From Nocardia wallacei (lineage in GTDB: Bacteria > Actinomycetota > Actinomycetes > Mycobacteriales > Mycobacteriaceae), in assembly GCF_014466955.1 (NCBI RefSeq), contig NZ_AP023396.1, forward strand, positions 4,526,001-4,590,000: DNA of 64,000 bases, in the 5' to 3' direction. The notes beneath the pieces are model-generated. The model saw nothing but the letters and a program-made list of their open reading frames with translations, was not told the DNA's origin and did not search any database. Positions 52,780-61,558 of this stretch are shown here, in pieces. The stretch's first letter is position 1; every line of letters begins with the position of its first letter. A program made the translations under genes and the position numbers.

Positions 52780-53991
52780 CTACGGGCGGCGTGTGGTGGC
52801 GAGGGCGGCGAGAGTGGCCAGGGTGAGGACGAGGGTCATCACGGCGGCCATGGGTGTGGGGGTGTGGGTTCCGAACAGTCCGACGATCGGGGAGGCGGCG
52901 GCGCCGAGGAGGAATTGTCCGCCGCCGAGGAGGGCGGAGGTGGCGCCGGGAGCGGTGCGGCCGCGTTGCTGGGCGATGGTGACCACGGCGGGGAAGAAGA
53001 CACCGAATGCGGTGAGTGACAACAGAAGACATCCCCAGGTGACGGCCAAAGGGCTGCCGACGGTGATGGAGACGAGGAACAGCAGAGCCGCTCCGGTCGC
53101 TGCGACTGCGGTGCTGGCGACGAGCAGTGTTTCCGGTGGCCGGTGTCGGGCCAGGCGCCCGTAGGCGAGGCTGCCGAGCATGTTGCCGATGGCGTTGACG
53201 CCGTAGACGAGGCTCGCCGCGGCGGGGGTGAGGCGGTAGATGTCCTGGAATATGAAGGTCGTACCGGCGATATAGGCGAAAACCGCTGCGCCGCCGAATG
53301 ATAACGCCAGCACGGGGGCCACGACGGCACGGCGGGTGGCCAGGGTGGCGATCGCGCGCAGCCCGCCGGTGACGCCGCCGGAGAGCCGGGCCTGCGGTGG
53401 GTGCGATTCGGGAATCCACCGCCAGACGCCGAGGACGAGAAGCAGCCCGAAGGTGGCGAGTACCGCGAAGACACCGCGCCACGGCAGGACGAGCAGCAGG
53501 GTGCCGCCGGCCATGGGCGCGAGGACCGGTGCGGCGGCGGTGATGGCACCGAGGCGGGAGTACATCGCGGCGATGTCGTGGTCGTCGAACAGGTCGGCGA
53601 CGACGGCGCGGGCGACGACGATCCCGGCCGCGCCGCTGACACCCTGCCCGAACCGTGCCACGTCGAGGACCGCGATGGTCGGTGCCAGCGCGCAGGCTGC
53701 GGACAGGGCGGTGAATCCGGCGGTTCCCGTCAGCAGGACGGGGCGTCGTCCGACCGCGTCGGAGAGTGGTCCGAGGATCAGTTGGCCGACGATGATTCCC
53801 GCCAGAAAGCCTGTCAGCGACAGCTGCGCACCGGAGGCGTCGGTGCCCAGCGAGGTGGCCAGGTCCGGCAGGCCGGGCACGTACATATCGGTGGCCAGCG
53901 GCGCCGCGCCGCTGAGCCCGGCAAGCACCAGTAGCAGTCGAATACATTGTCCCGCAGCTTGTTTCGACCTCGAGGTCTGTGCCCCGGTCAT
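52780..53991 (-). CDS. Bcr/CflA-type MFS drug efflux transporter
   Basis: 403 aa from ATG 53991, overlapping the upstream MarR stop (ATGA). Twelve hydrophobic segments. The N-terminus has ATDMYVPGLPDLATSLG and GPLSDAVGRRPVLLTG, the conserved loop of Bcr/CflA exporters. Proton-driven export of small drugs such as bicyclomycin or chloramphenicol is typical of the family; substrate here unknown. Co-transcribed with the MarR regulator, which probably controls both. Confidence 0.92.
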   Translation of the reverse strand: MTGAQTSRSKQAAGQCIRLLLVLAGLSGAAPLATDMYVPGLPDLATSLGTDASGAQLSLTGFLAGIIVGQLILGPLSDAVGRRPVLLTGTAGFTALSAACALAPTIAVLDVARFGQGVSGAAGIVVARAVVADLFDDHDIAAMYSRLGAITAAAPVLAPMAGGTLLLVLPWRGVFAVLATFGLLLVLGVWRWIPESHPPQARLSGGVTGGLRAIATLATRRAVVAPVLALSFGGAAVFAYIAGTTFIFQDIYRLTPAAASLVYGVNAIGNMLGSLAYGRLARHRPPETLLVASTAVAATGAALLFLVSITVGSPLAVTWGCLLLSLTAFGVFFPAVVTIAQQRGRTAPGATSALLGGGQFLLGAAASPIVGLFGTHTPTPMAAVMTLVLTLATLAALATTRRP

Positions 53992-54497
53992 AGTGCCGGT
54001 GCTGCGCCGTCGTCCCGGGACGGGGACCGGGTGCCGGTGGGGATGTCGGTGTCGGCGAGGTCGCGCAGCAGTCCGGCGGCGATGGCGAGAACGCCGCGTT
54101 CGGCGTCGCTGAGGGTGTGCCGCAACGCGGCGGCCAGCCAGGCGTTGCCGTCACGCACGTGTTCGCGCAGGGCCTCGTGTCCCGCTTCGGTGATGGCGAT
54201 GTCCTGCCGCCTGGCGTCGGAGTCGTTGCGGGAGCGGCGGATTCGGCCGAGGTCGTCGAGCTCGTTGAGGACGCGGGTCAGCGATTGCACCTGCAGTCCC
54301 TCGATCGCGGCCAGTTTCGACGCCGTGAGGGGGCCCCTGTGCGTAAGGTTCGCCAGTACCGACGCGGCCAGCCGGGTCAACGGTCTCCCGCTGCCGGGCT
54401 GCTCCGCCCGCAGCCGCGATGACAGTCGCGATACCGCCCACCGCACCGACTCGGCCAACCGCAGATCCTCGGCGGCCCGCTGGTCCTCGACATTCAC
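53988..54497 (-). CDS. MarR family transcriptional regulator
   Basis: 169 aa. Winged HTH with LTRLAASVLANLTHRGPLTA, then EGLQVQSLTRVLNELDDLGR and the wing RSRNDSDARRQDIAITEAG. ATGA overlap with the efflux gene downstream shows one operon. Probably a repressor released by a ligand. No palindrome was confirmed in the 54-bp gap upstream. Confidence 0.9.
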   Translation of the reverse strand: MNVEDQRAAEDLRLAESVRWAVSRLSSRLRAEQPGSGRPLTRLAASVLANLTHRGPLTASKLAAIEGLQVQSLTRVLNELDDLGRIRRSRNDSDARRQDIAITEAGHEALREHVRDGNAWLAAALRHTLSDAERGVLAIAAGLLRDLADTDIPTGTRSPSRDDGAAPAL

Positions 54498-54551
54498 ATT
54501 TACAAGTTAAGTCTTACTATTTCCGTGAGTCAACCCCCTCGATTGGAAAAC

Positions 54552-55238
54552 TTAGACACGCTTATGCTTAGCAATTTGAGCCGTGGTGGGTCGCGGCTTC
54601 CGGTCCGCAGCATGGTCTCGCGCAGGCCCGGTAGCCGGTTGCCGGAAGATGTGGTCGAGGTGGTCGTGGAGCACGGCGAGGGCGTAGTCGGTGGTGCGGT
54701 GGCCGGCCAGGACGCTGGTGCCGAGGCCGTTGACCATCATCACCAGCCGTGTCGCCTCGAAGTGCGGGTTGATACCGGGAGCGAGGGTGTCGTGGTCGCG
54801 GGCGCGAGTGAGCGCGTCGGCGAGTTGGTGTTCGAGGCGGTCGATGCCGGCGGCGAACGGCTGCGCGGCGAGTTCGGGGTCGGTGCGGGCGAGCATCGCG
54901 TAGGAGGTACCGACGAGGTGGAACACACGGCTGGGCTCGTCGGTAGGTAGGGCTTCGGCGAGGAACGTTTCCACGAATGCTCGCGGGGGCGGGGGATCGG
55001 GCAGCCCGCGCAGGCGATCGGCCCACCGCTGCCGGGACTGCTGTTCGAGGTGCTGCAGTGCGCCGATCAGCAGGCCGTTCTTGGTCTCGAAGTAGTACTG
55101 CACCAAACGAAGTGACACTCCGGCCGCGGTGGCGACCGATCGCATCGATACCGCGTGCAGACCGTCGCGGGCGGCGACGCGGATCAGCGCATCGGCGATC
55201 TGCGCGCGGCGCGCAGTGTGGTCGGCAGTCCTCGGCAC
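54552..55238 (-). CDS. TetR family transcriptional regulator
   Basis: 228 aa from GTG 55238, RBS GGAGAGG. N-terminal HTH AARDGLHAVSMRSVATAAGV, then SLRLVQYYFETKNGLL is standard for TetR. The C-terminal ligand domain ends in a basic tail. Divergent from an MFS exporter gene at 55317, with a palindrome between them, so it most likely represses that exporter and itself. Confidence 0.92.
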   Translation of the reverse strand: MPRTADHTARRAQIADALIRVAARDGLHAVSMRSVATAAGVSLRLVQYYFETKNGLLIGALQHLEQQSRQRWADRLRGLPDPPPPRAFVETFLAEALPTDEPSRVFHLVGTSYAMLARTDPELAAQPFAAGIDRLEHQLADALTRARDHDTLAPGINPHFEATRLVMMVNGLGTSVLAGHRTTDYALAVLHDHLDHIFRQPATGPARDHAADRKPRPTTAQIAKHKRV

Positions 55239-55281
55239 CTCAACTCGCCTCTCCGCTCACGATTCTGGTACAAGTGTATAC

Positions 55282-55295
55282 GATACATCTGTATC
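55282..55295. promoter_or_regulatory. Likely TetR operator
   Basis: GATACATCTGTATC, perfect 6-bp arms around TC, in the divergent TetR/MFS gap; a further GTATAC lies just upstream. Position 22 bp before the MFS start suits repression. Confidence 0.6.
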
Positions 55296-55316
55296 ACTAT
55301 TGGCGGGAGGTAGCCG

Positions 55317-56726
55317 ATGGCGACCACGGATCCGGCGACCGCAGAGCGTGCGGGCACCGCCGGGCTGGGTGCGCTGCTTGCGGTGGTGTGTGCGGCGCAG
55401 TTCATGGTGGTGCTGGACGTGTCGGTGGTGAATGTGGCGCTGCCGTCGATCCGGGACGGCCTGGGGTTCACCGCGACCGGGCTGCAGTGGGTGGTCAACG
55501 CCTACGCGCTGACCTTCGCCGGATTGCTACTGCTCGGCGGCAGGTTGGCGGACCTGTTCGGGCGCCGCCGCGTGTTCCTGGCCGGGCTCGGGGTGTTCAC
55601 CGCGGCGAGTCTGGCCGGGGGTCTCGCGACTTCCGCGGGGGTCCTGGTGGTGGCTCGCGTCGCGCAAGGGGTGGGGGCGGCGGTGCTGGCACCGGCGACG
55701 TTGACGATCCTGACCACCTCGGCCGGTGCGGGGCCGCGGCGGACCCGGGCGCTGGCGGCGTGGACCGCGGTCGGTCTGGCCGGGGGTACGGCAGGCAATC
55801 TGCTCGGCGGTGTGCTGACGGAGTTCCTGTCGTGGCGGTCGACACTGCTGATCAACGTTCCGGTCGGTGTGCTCGCCGCGGCGGCGGCATTGCGGGTCCT
55901 TCCCCGTGATCGGTTGCGCGACAACGGCGGCCGCGTCGATGTGACCGGTGCAGTGCTGGCCACCGCCGGGCTCGGCGTGCTCGCGTTCGGTGTGGCACAG
56001 GCCGCGGCCGCCGGCTGGTCGGCGCCGTGGACGCTGGGCGGGATCGGCGTCGGGCTGGCCCTGCTGGCCGGGTTCGCGGTGGTGGAGACGCGCGTGCCGG
56101 TGCCGCTGATTCCGTTGCGGCTGTTGCGCATTCGATCGGTCGGGGTGGGGAACGCGATGTTGCTGCTGGCGGGGGCGTGCCTGAACCCGATGTGGTACTT
56201 CCTCACCCTGGGCATGCAGAACGTCCTCGGCTACACCCCGCTGCAGACCGGGCTGGCGTTCCTGCCCCACACCCTGGTCACCATCCTGGTCGCCACCCAG
56301 GCCACACCGTGGCTGATGCGCCACCTCGACACCCGGCTGGTGATCGCGGCCGGAAGCCTGCTCGCCGCGGCCGGGTTCTGGTGGCAGAGCCGCCTCGACC
56401 CCGGTACCGGGTATGTCTCCGGAATCCTCTGCCCCGCTGTGGCTTTCAGTGTCGGTAGCGGAATGCTCAACACTCCCGTCACGACCGCGGTCACCTCCGG
56501 CGTCGACCCCGGCGAGGCGGGTGCGGCGGCCGGGCTGATGAACACGACCAAACAGATCGGCGGCGGCCTCGGCCTCGCCGCCCTGGTCACCCTCGCCGCC
56601 CCCACCGACTCCGGAATCGCGGCGACCGCCCACGCCTACGGACACGCGTTCGTGGCGATGGCCGCGGCCATGCTCGCGGTCACCGCGCTGGCATGGCTGC
56701 TACCCGCCCACCGCGACCGTGCCTAA
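55317..56726 (+). CDS. DHA2-type MFS exporter (EmrB/QacA family)
   Basis: 469 aa from ATG 55317, RBS GGGAGG. About 14 hydrophobic segments; motif A is GGRLADLFGRRRVFLAG and motif D1 FMVVLDVSVVNVALPSI, typical of 14-helix proton antiporters for drugs and dyes. TNQIGG-like motif reads MNTTKQIGGGLGLA. Divergently paired with a TetR regulator that likely controls it. Substrate unknown. Confidence 0.93.
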   Translation: MATTDPATAERAGTAGLGALLAVVCAAQFMVVLDVSVVNVALPSIRDGLGFTATGLQWVVNAYALTFAGLLLLGGRLADLFGRRRVFLAGLGVFTAASLAGGLATSAGVLVVARVAQGVGAAVLAPATLTILTTSAGAGPRRTRALAAWTAVGLAGGTAGNLLGGVLTEFLSWRSTLLINVPVGVLAAAAALRVLPRDRLRDNGGRVDVTGAVLATAGLGVLAFGVAQAAAAGWSAPWTLGGIGVGLALLAGFAVVETRVPVPLIPLRLLRIRSVGVGNAMLLLAGACLNPMWYFLTLGMQNVLGYTPLQTGLAFLPHTLVTILVATQATPWLMRHLDTRLVIAAGSLLAAAGFWWQSRLDPGTGYVSGILCPAVAFSVGSGMLNTPVTTAVTSGVDPGEAGAAAGLMNTTKQIGGGLGLAALVTLAAPTDSGIAATAHAYGHAFVAMAAAMLAVTALAWLLPAHRDRA

Positions 56727-56759
56727 CCCCGTCCCGCGCAGATCTTTTCGGGTCGTTGT

Positions 56760-57158
56760 TCACCGTTGGGCGTGGACCGCGAGCAGATCGGTGAATTCCT
56801 CGGCGTAGGCGAGCTGGCGGGCCAGCGTCGCGCATCGGTCGCGGGCGTGGGCGTGCATATCGTCGACGAAGCCGCGGGCCTCGTTGCGACGACCGGCTGG
56901 GGCGTCCGGATCGGCGAGTGTGTCGAGGGAGTCGAGGAGCTGTTTCATTTCGGCGAGGGTGAATCCGAGGGGTTTCATGCGGCGGATCACCAGCAGCCGG
57001 TCGACGTCGGTGTCGGTGTAGAGGCGAAACCCGCCCGCCGACCGTGCCGACGGCTGCACGAGTCCGACCTCGTCGTAGTGGCGGATCGTCTTGAGCGACA
57101 ATTCGGTTCGCTCGGCGGCCTGACCGATCTGCAGAAACCCGCCGTCTGGCGTGTCCAT
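56760..57158 (-). CDS. MerR family transcriptional regulator
   Basis: 132 aa. LQIGQAAERTELSLKTIRHY is the MerR HTH; the second part RLLVIRRMKPLGFTLAEMKQ completes the wing and dimer helix. No cysteines of the metal-binding type at the C-terminus. Its ATG overlaps the SulP stop by one base (TGATG), so the two form one operon. A MerR-type promoter 0.2 kb upstream of the SulP gene suggests autoregulation. Confidence 0.92.
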   Translation of the reverse strand: MDTPDGGFLQIGQAAERTELSLKTIRHYDEVGLVQPSARSAGGFRLYTDTDVDRLLVIRRMKPLGFTLAEMKQLLDSLDTLADPDAPAGRRNEARGFVDDMHAHARDRCATLARQLAYAEEFTDLLAVHAQR

Positions 57159-58678
57159 CAGTGGGTGCCGGCGAGGTGGCCCGACAGCCGGTCGTGTCGT
57201 TCCTCGGATGCCGGGTTGAGGCCGATGATCTCTACGGTCTTGCCCTTGGCGGCGTACTTGGTGGTGATGGCGTCGAACGCGGCGACGGTGGAGGCGTCCC
57301 AGATGTGGGTGTCGGACATGTCGATCACGATATGCGCCGGGTCGCCGGTGTAGTCGAACTGGTACACGAGGTCGTTGCTGGAGGCGAAGAACAACTCCCC
57401 GCGCACCTTGTACACCCGGGTCCCGGGCTCGTTCCGGCCTTCGGAGGCAACGGGTTCGGGGACCGTGGTGACTTCGGTGAAATGGGCGACCCGGTGGGCG
57501 AAGGCGATCATGGCGGTGAGCACGCCGACGACGACGCCGATGGCGAGGTTGTGGGTGGCGACGGTGACCACGACGGTGACGGCCATGACGGTGGTTTCGG
57601 CGATCGGCATGCGCCGCAACGTCTTCGGTGCTATCGAATGCCAGTCGAAGGTGCCCACCGAGACCATGATCATGACTGCGACCAGGGCGGCCATCGGGAT
57701 CTTCGCGACCAGTCCGCCGAGCCCAACGACGAGGATCAGCAGGAACACTCCGGCCAGGAAGGTCGAGATCCGGGTGCGGGCGCCGGACACCTTCACATTG
57801 ATCATGGTCTGGCCGATCATCGCGCAGCCACCCATACCGCCGGAGAACCCCGTGACGATGTTGGCGACACCTTGTCCCCAGCCCTCGCGGGTCTTGTCGG
57901 AGTGGGTATCGGTGATGTCATCGACCAGTTTCGCGGTCATCAGCGACTCCATCAATCCGACCAGAGCCATCGCCAGCGCGAACGGAGCAATGGTCTGCAA
58001 GGTGTCAAGGGTCCACGGAATGTGCGGCACCAGGAGCGAGGGCAGGCTCGACGGCAGCTCACCCTCGTCACCCACGTTCGGCACGTCGAGGCCGAACAGC
58101 AGAGCAGCCGCGGTGAGGGCGACGATGGCGACCAGTGGTGCCGGGACCACGGTCGTGATCTTGGGGAGGAACACGATGATCACCAGCGCGGCGGCGACCA
58201 GCGGGTACACCAGCCACGGCACGCCGAGCAGGTGCGGCAGCTGTGCGGTGAAGATCAGGATTGCCAGCGCGTTGACGAATCCGACCATCACACTGCGGGG
58301 CACGAACCGCATCAGCTTCGCGACGCCGACGACGCTCAGCACGATCTGGAACACCCCGGCCAGGATCACGGTGGCGATCAGGTAGTCGAGGCCGTGCTCA
58401 CGCACCACCGGAGCAATGACGAGGGCGACCGCGCCGGTCGCGGCAGAGATCATGGCTCGGCGGCCACCGGTGACGGCGATGGTGACCGCCATGGTGAACG
58501 ACGCGAACAATCCGACCCGCGGATCCACCCCGGCGATGATCGAGAACGAGATCGCCTCGGGAATCAACGCCAGCGCCACCACCAGCCCGGCCAACGCTTC
58601 CACCCGCAACCGCCTGGGGTCGCGCATTGCAGCGAGCACGGACCCGCTGTCGCGCTCCGGTCGAGTCGTCGACACCAT
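57158..58678 (-). CDS. SulP family anion transporter with STAS domain
   Basis: 506 aa from ATG 58678, with TGGAG 5 nt upstream; the open frame continues to 59053 but without domain sequence. The N-terminal membrane domain begins VEALAGLVVALALIPEAISF and contains GGMGGCAMIGQTMINVKVSG. The C-terminal STAS domain (about 405-500) includes LFFASSNDLVYQFDYTG and IVIDMSDTHIWDASTVAAF. The family carries sulfate, bicarbonate or other anions. Followed directly by a MerR regulator. Confidence 0.93.
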   Translation of the reverse strand: MVSTTRPERDSGSVLAAMRDPRRLRVEALAGLVVALALIPEAISFSIIAGVDPRVGLFASFTMAVTIAVTGGRRAMISAATGAVALVIAPVVREHGLDYLIATVILAGVFQIVLSVVGVAKLMRFVPRSVMVGFVNALAILIFTAQLPHLLGVPWLVYPLVAAALVIIVFLPKITTVVPAPLVAIVALTAAALLFGLDVPNVGDEGELPSSLPSLLVPHIPWTLDTLQTIAPFALAMALVGLMESLMTAKLVDDITDTHSDKTREGWGQGVANIVTGFSGGMGGCAMIGQTMINVKVSGARTRISTFLAGVFLLILVVGLGGLVAKIPMAALVAVMIMVSVGTFDWHSIAPKTLRRMPIAETTVMAVTVVVTVATHNLAIGVVVGVLTAMIAFAHRVAHFTEVTTVPEPVASEGRNEPGTRVYKVRGELFFASSNDLVYQFDYTGDPAHIVIDMSDTHIWDASTVAAFDAITTKYAAKGKTVEIIGLNPASEERHDRLSGHLAGTH

Positions 58679-58853
58679 CGGAACTCCACTTCGTTGATCA
58701 CCGCGCACGCGGACGCGACCGGCCGAGGTAACAACACGCACCGGTGAAAGGGCAAGGGACACAAGCGAGCGGCTCGACGCGGCACGAGAGATGGGATTTC
58801 GTCCCGGCGGCATTGCCGGGAGTGTCGAGGTTGGCAATCGCTCAGCGACTGAA

Positions 58854-58884
58854 ACTCTACCCTCACGGGAGGGTAGGGTTGCAA
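58854..58884 (-). promoter_or_regulatory. MerR-type promoter with dyad in a 19-bp spacer
   Basis: On the minus strand: TTGCAA (58884-58879), 19 bp, TAGAGT (58859-58854). The spacer carries the dyad at 58857-58876 (CTACCCT, six bases, AGGGTAG). A 19-bp spacer over a dyad is the hallmark of MerR-controlled promoters; it points toward the SulP-MerR operon. Confidence 0.75.
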
Positions 58885-59051
58885 TCTGGGAGACTCGATT
58901 GGTGGCGCACATCTCACCGCAGGAACGCAACGACATCGGTGCCATTCCGGCCTGCCACTCGGTCCGGGACGCGCTTGGCACGGAACCGCTGTGGACGGGT
59001 GTGGCGCTGAAATCGGTTCGGGCAAGGGTATGTGGTTCGAGGATAACGATC

Positions 59052-59520
59052 ATGACCGATACTCAGCCAGCGGCGGGAGCGTCGTTCTATCACGTGTGTT
59101 TCGCGGTGCCCGATCTCGAGGCGGCCACGACGGATCTGTCCCGGGCGACCGGCTGCCGGTGGCGCATCCCTGGGACGGCCACCTCGGGGGAGCCTCGTTC
59201 ACGACCACCTTCACTACCACCGGCCCGCCCCATATCGAACTCGTCTCCGCTACCGTCGGACCCTGGGCCACCTCCACCGGTGCCCGGTTCGATCACCTTG
59301 GCTACTGGACCAGTTCGATCGACGCCGCATCGGCCCGGCTGTCCAGCCACGGATTCGCCGAGGAGTTCTCGGCTGCCCGATCGGGCGGCCGTTCATCGGG
59401 CACCGCCTCGACAGCATCGGCGCCCGAATCGAAATGTTCGACATCGCCGCCCAGCCGTACTTCCTCGACGCTGTCAGCGGCACCCAGGCGATGCCCGCAC
59501 TCGACGAGGAGACCTTGTGA
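59052..59520 (+). pseudogene. VOC (glyoxalase-like) protein, frameshifted
   Basis: Starts at ATG 59052 with ASFYHVCFAVPDLEAATTDL. Frame slips near 59160, resuming as ASFTTTFTTTGPPHIELVSA and FDHLGYWTSSIDAASARL. A second slip near 59380 leads to IGARIEMFDIAAQPYFLDA and the stop at 59520. All VOC blocks are present in order but need two frame corrections. Its last bases overlap the next gene's GTG. Confidence 0.75.
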
Positions 59521-60212
59521 ACGCCACCGCCCACCAGCAGGTACCGGCACCGACCGACCCGATCGCGATGTTCGGACTGTGGCGGGTCGGCACCCCCGAC
59601 CGGCAGACCGCGGCCATCGACGCCATCGCCACCGCATGGCAGGCACGCCCATGGCCCGGCGAAGGCTTGTCGTCGTATGCGGTACTCGCTGGTGACGACG
59701 GTGACACGCTGCTGCATTACTCCCAAACGCCGCGCCTGGACGCGCCCGTCCGCCAGGATCTGACCTGGAAGTCCGACGTCGACGCCGCGGTGCCGGGGAT
59801 CAACAGGCTCGGTGTCACCGCGTGTCACCTGCGGCAAAGCACCCCGGCCCACGCCGGCCTCGACGATGTCGGCTGCCTCGTGCTGGTGACCCGCGTCTTC
59901 GACGGCCCCGACCTCGAACGAGCCGAACGGCTGGTGCACACCATGTTCGCCGCCGGTGCGAAAACCCCACCGGCGGAAGGGATGATCAGCGCGCACTTCT
60001 ATGTCAGCCTCGACGGCACCGAAGTGTTCAACTACGCGCTGTGGACCTCCGCCGCCGCCCACCAGACCGCCATCGACAACGTGCCGAAACCGCTCGCCGA
60101 CAGCGAGGAATGGCAGCACGCCCACGCCTGGCCGGGACTGCTCACCACCAGCTTCCAACGCTTCCGGCCCCGGCTGCTGATGGAATCACCGGCGTCGACC
60201 CCATCGAGGTGA
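59517..60212 (+). CDS. Antibiotic biosynthesis monooxygenase-like protein
   Basis: 231 aa from GTG 59517, overlapping the previous stop (GTGA). Two ferredoxin-like halves of the ABM type: GLWRVGTPDRQTAAIDAIAT, then ARPWPGEGLSSYAVLAGDDG; and LVTRVFDGPDLERAERLV, then SLDGTEVFNYALWTS. Members act on quinones or heme without cofactors, or have no known enzyme role. Coupled to the VOC gene. No further inference on substrate. Confidence 0.75.
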   Translation: MNATAHQQVPAPTDPIAMFGLWRVGTPDRQTAAIDAIATAWQARPWPGEGLSSYAVLAGDDGDTLLHYSQTPRLDAPVRQDLTWKSDVDAAVPGINRLGVTACHLRQSTPAHAGLDDVGCLVLVTRVFDGPDLERAERLVHTMFAAGAKTPPAEGMISAHFYVSLDGTEVFNYALWTSAAAHQTAIDNVPKPLADSEEWQHAHAWPGLLTTSFQRFRPRLLMESPASTPSR

Positions 60213-60218
60213 GCTGCT

Positions 60219-60968
60219 CTACACCAGTTCCAGGCCGCCGTCGACGGTGATGATCTGACCGGTGATCCATGAGGCGGCCGGGTCGCTGAGGTGGAGCACC
60301 CATTCGGCGATCTCGGCGGGGATGCCGCGGCGCCGCAACGGGATTCGCTCGGTTTCCTCGCGTTTGATCTGCTCCACCAACTCGTCGGTGAGCCCGGCCG
60401 CGGACAGGGCCTCGCTCTCGGTCGGGCCGGGCGCCACGGCGTTGACCCGCACACCCTCGGTGGCGAGCTCGAGCGCCCAGCTGCGGGTCAGCTGCTCCAA
60501 GGCCGCCTTGCTGGCGGAATAGTGCGCCGCCCCGGGAATCGGCCGGTGCCCATAGGTGCTCGACACGTTGACGATGCTGCCCCCGGTCGCGCGCAGGTGC
60601 GGCAGCGCCGCGGCGGCGAGCAGGCTCGGGGCAACGACGTTGAGCGCGAACAGATCCACCACACGCTCACCGGTCACCTCGGCCAATGGCATCAGCGTGG
60701 TCGCGCCCGCGTTGTTGACCAGCACATCCACCCGGCCCCACCGCGCAACCGCGGCATCGATGACCGTGCCGGCAGAGTTCTCGCGGCGCAGGTCGTGCGC
60801 TGCGATGTCGATATTCGGGTGTTCGGCCGCGGCCTGTTCCAGCGGGGCCTGCCGTCGGCCGACACTGAGCACCCGGGCGCCGGATCGGGCGAACGCGAGG
60901 GCGGTGGCGCGGCCGATCCCCGTGCCCGCTCCCGTGACGATCACGATCCGGTCGTCGAAGCGACCCAT
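60219..60968 (-). CDS. Short-chain dehydrogenase/reductase
   Basis: 249 aa from ATG 60968; the longer open frame to 61334 is antisense to the ArsR gene and lacks SDR sequence. NAD(P) site VTGAGTGIGRATALAFARSG, NNAG in VDVLVNNAGAT, catalytic Ser in IVNVSSTYG and YxxxK in AHYSASKAALEQL. Classical SDR length. Oxidoreductase of unknown alcohol/ketone substrate. Divergent from an ArsR regulator with a shared palindrome, so probably under its control. Confidence 0.93.
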   Translation of the reverse strand: MGRFDDRIVIVTGAGTGIGRATALAFARSGARVLSVGRRQAPLEQAAAEHPNIDIAAHDLRRENSAGTVIDAAVARWGRVDVLVNNAGATTLMPLAEVTGERVVDLFALNVVAPSLLAAAALPHLRATGGSIVNVSSTYGHRPIPGAAHYSASKAALEQLTRSWALELATEGVRVNAVAPGPTESEALSAAGLTDELVEQIKREETERIPLRRRGIPAEIAEWVLHLSDPAASWITGQIITVDGGLELV

Positions 60969-60980
60969 CCGGCACCACCT

Positions 60981-61011
60981 AACGTTCGATGATCGTAGAA
61001 CATCGAACGTT
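60981..61011. promoter_or_regulatory. Palindrome in the SDR/ArsR divergent promoter
   Basis: Perfect 10-bp arms AACGTTCGAT (60981-60990) and ATCGAACGTT (61002-61011) with an 11-bp spacer, 3 bp before the ArsR ATG and 12 bp before the SDR start. Very likely the ArsR operator; it would block both genes. Confidence 0.75.
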
Positions 61012-61014
61012 AGC

Positions 61015-61383
61015 ATGTCGGGTATGCGCGAACCCCAGCATCCGTCGGTTTCCGACATCGAGTTGACGGCCGTTCTCGCCGCATTGAGCGACCCGATCCG
61101 GGTCGGGCTCGCTCGGCAGCTGGCCGACGGCGCCGAGCGCGGCTGGGGCGAGCTGCGGGCTCCGGTTGCGAAATCCACACTGAGCCACCATCTTCGCGTT
61201 CTGCGCGACGCCGGGGTCACCCGCACCCGGCAGGAGGGCACTCGCTGCTTCGTCATGCTCCGCCGCCGCGACCTCGACAGGCGATTTCCCGGCTTGCTCG
61301 ACGCTGTCCTCGACGCGGCCGTGCGCGACGACATCGGGCATGACGTCGGACTCGCCGAACCGAGCCAGCGGGCGGGGTCGTGA
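61015..61383 (+). CDS. ArsR family transcriptional regulator
   Basis: 122 aa from ATG 61015 (ATG 61024 is an alternative). Winged HTH: ELTAVLAALSDPIRVGLARQ, then VAKSTLSHHLRVLRDAGV and EGTRCFVMLRRRDLD. No CxC metal site, so it is not a classical metal sensor. Divergent from the SDR gene, sharing the palindrome at 60981-61011. Confidence 0.9.
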   Translation: MSGMREPQHPSVSDIELTAVLAALSDPIRVGLARQLADGAERGWGELRAPVAKSTLSHHLRVLRDAGVTRTRQEGTRCFVMLRRRDLDRRFPGLLDAVLDAAVRDDIGHDVGLAEPSQRAGS

Positions 61384-61558
61384 TCGGCTCGCTCGGCACC
61401 TCCGGCGCGCGATAACTCGAATCCTCGACCACAAGATCGTGCCCGCGGCTGTCCTGTTGGGCTTAGGTGGTTGGCCGGTCATGGGCGGCGAGTGCACACG
61501 GAATCCGCAAGTCCTGCTTCCGTATTCGATGTGTTCGCCGCGGTGAGGCTGTCGGCAG

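Noticed and set aside
58679..59053. Longer start for the SulP transporter at 59053
   Set aside because: The extension has no transporter sequence and would cover the MerR-type promoter; a good start with RBS exists at 58678.
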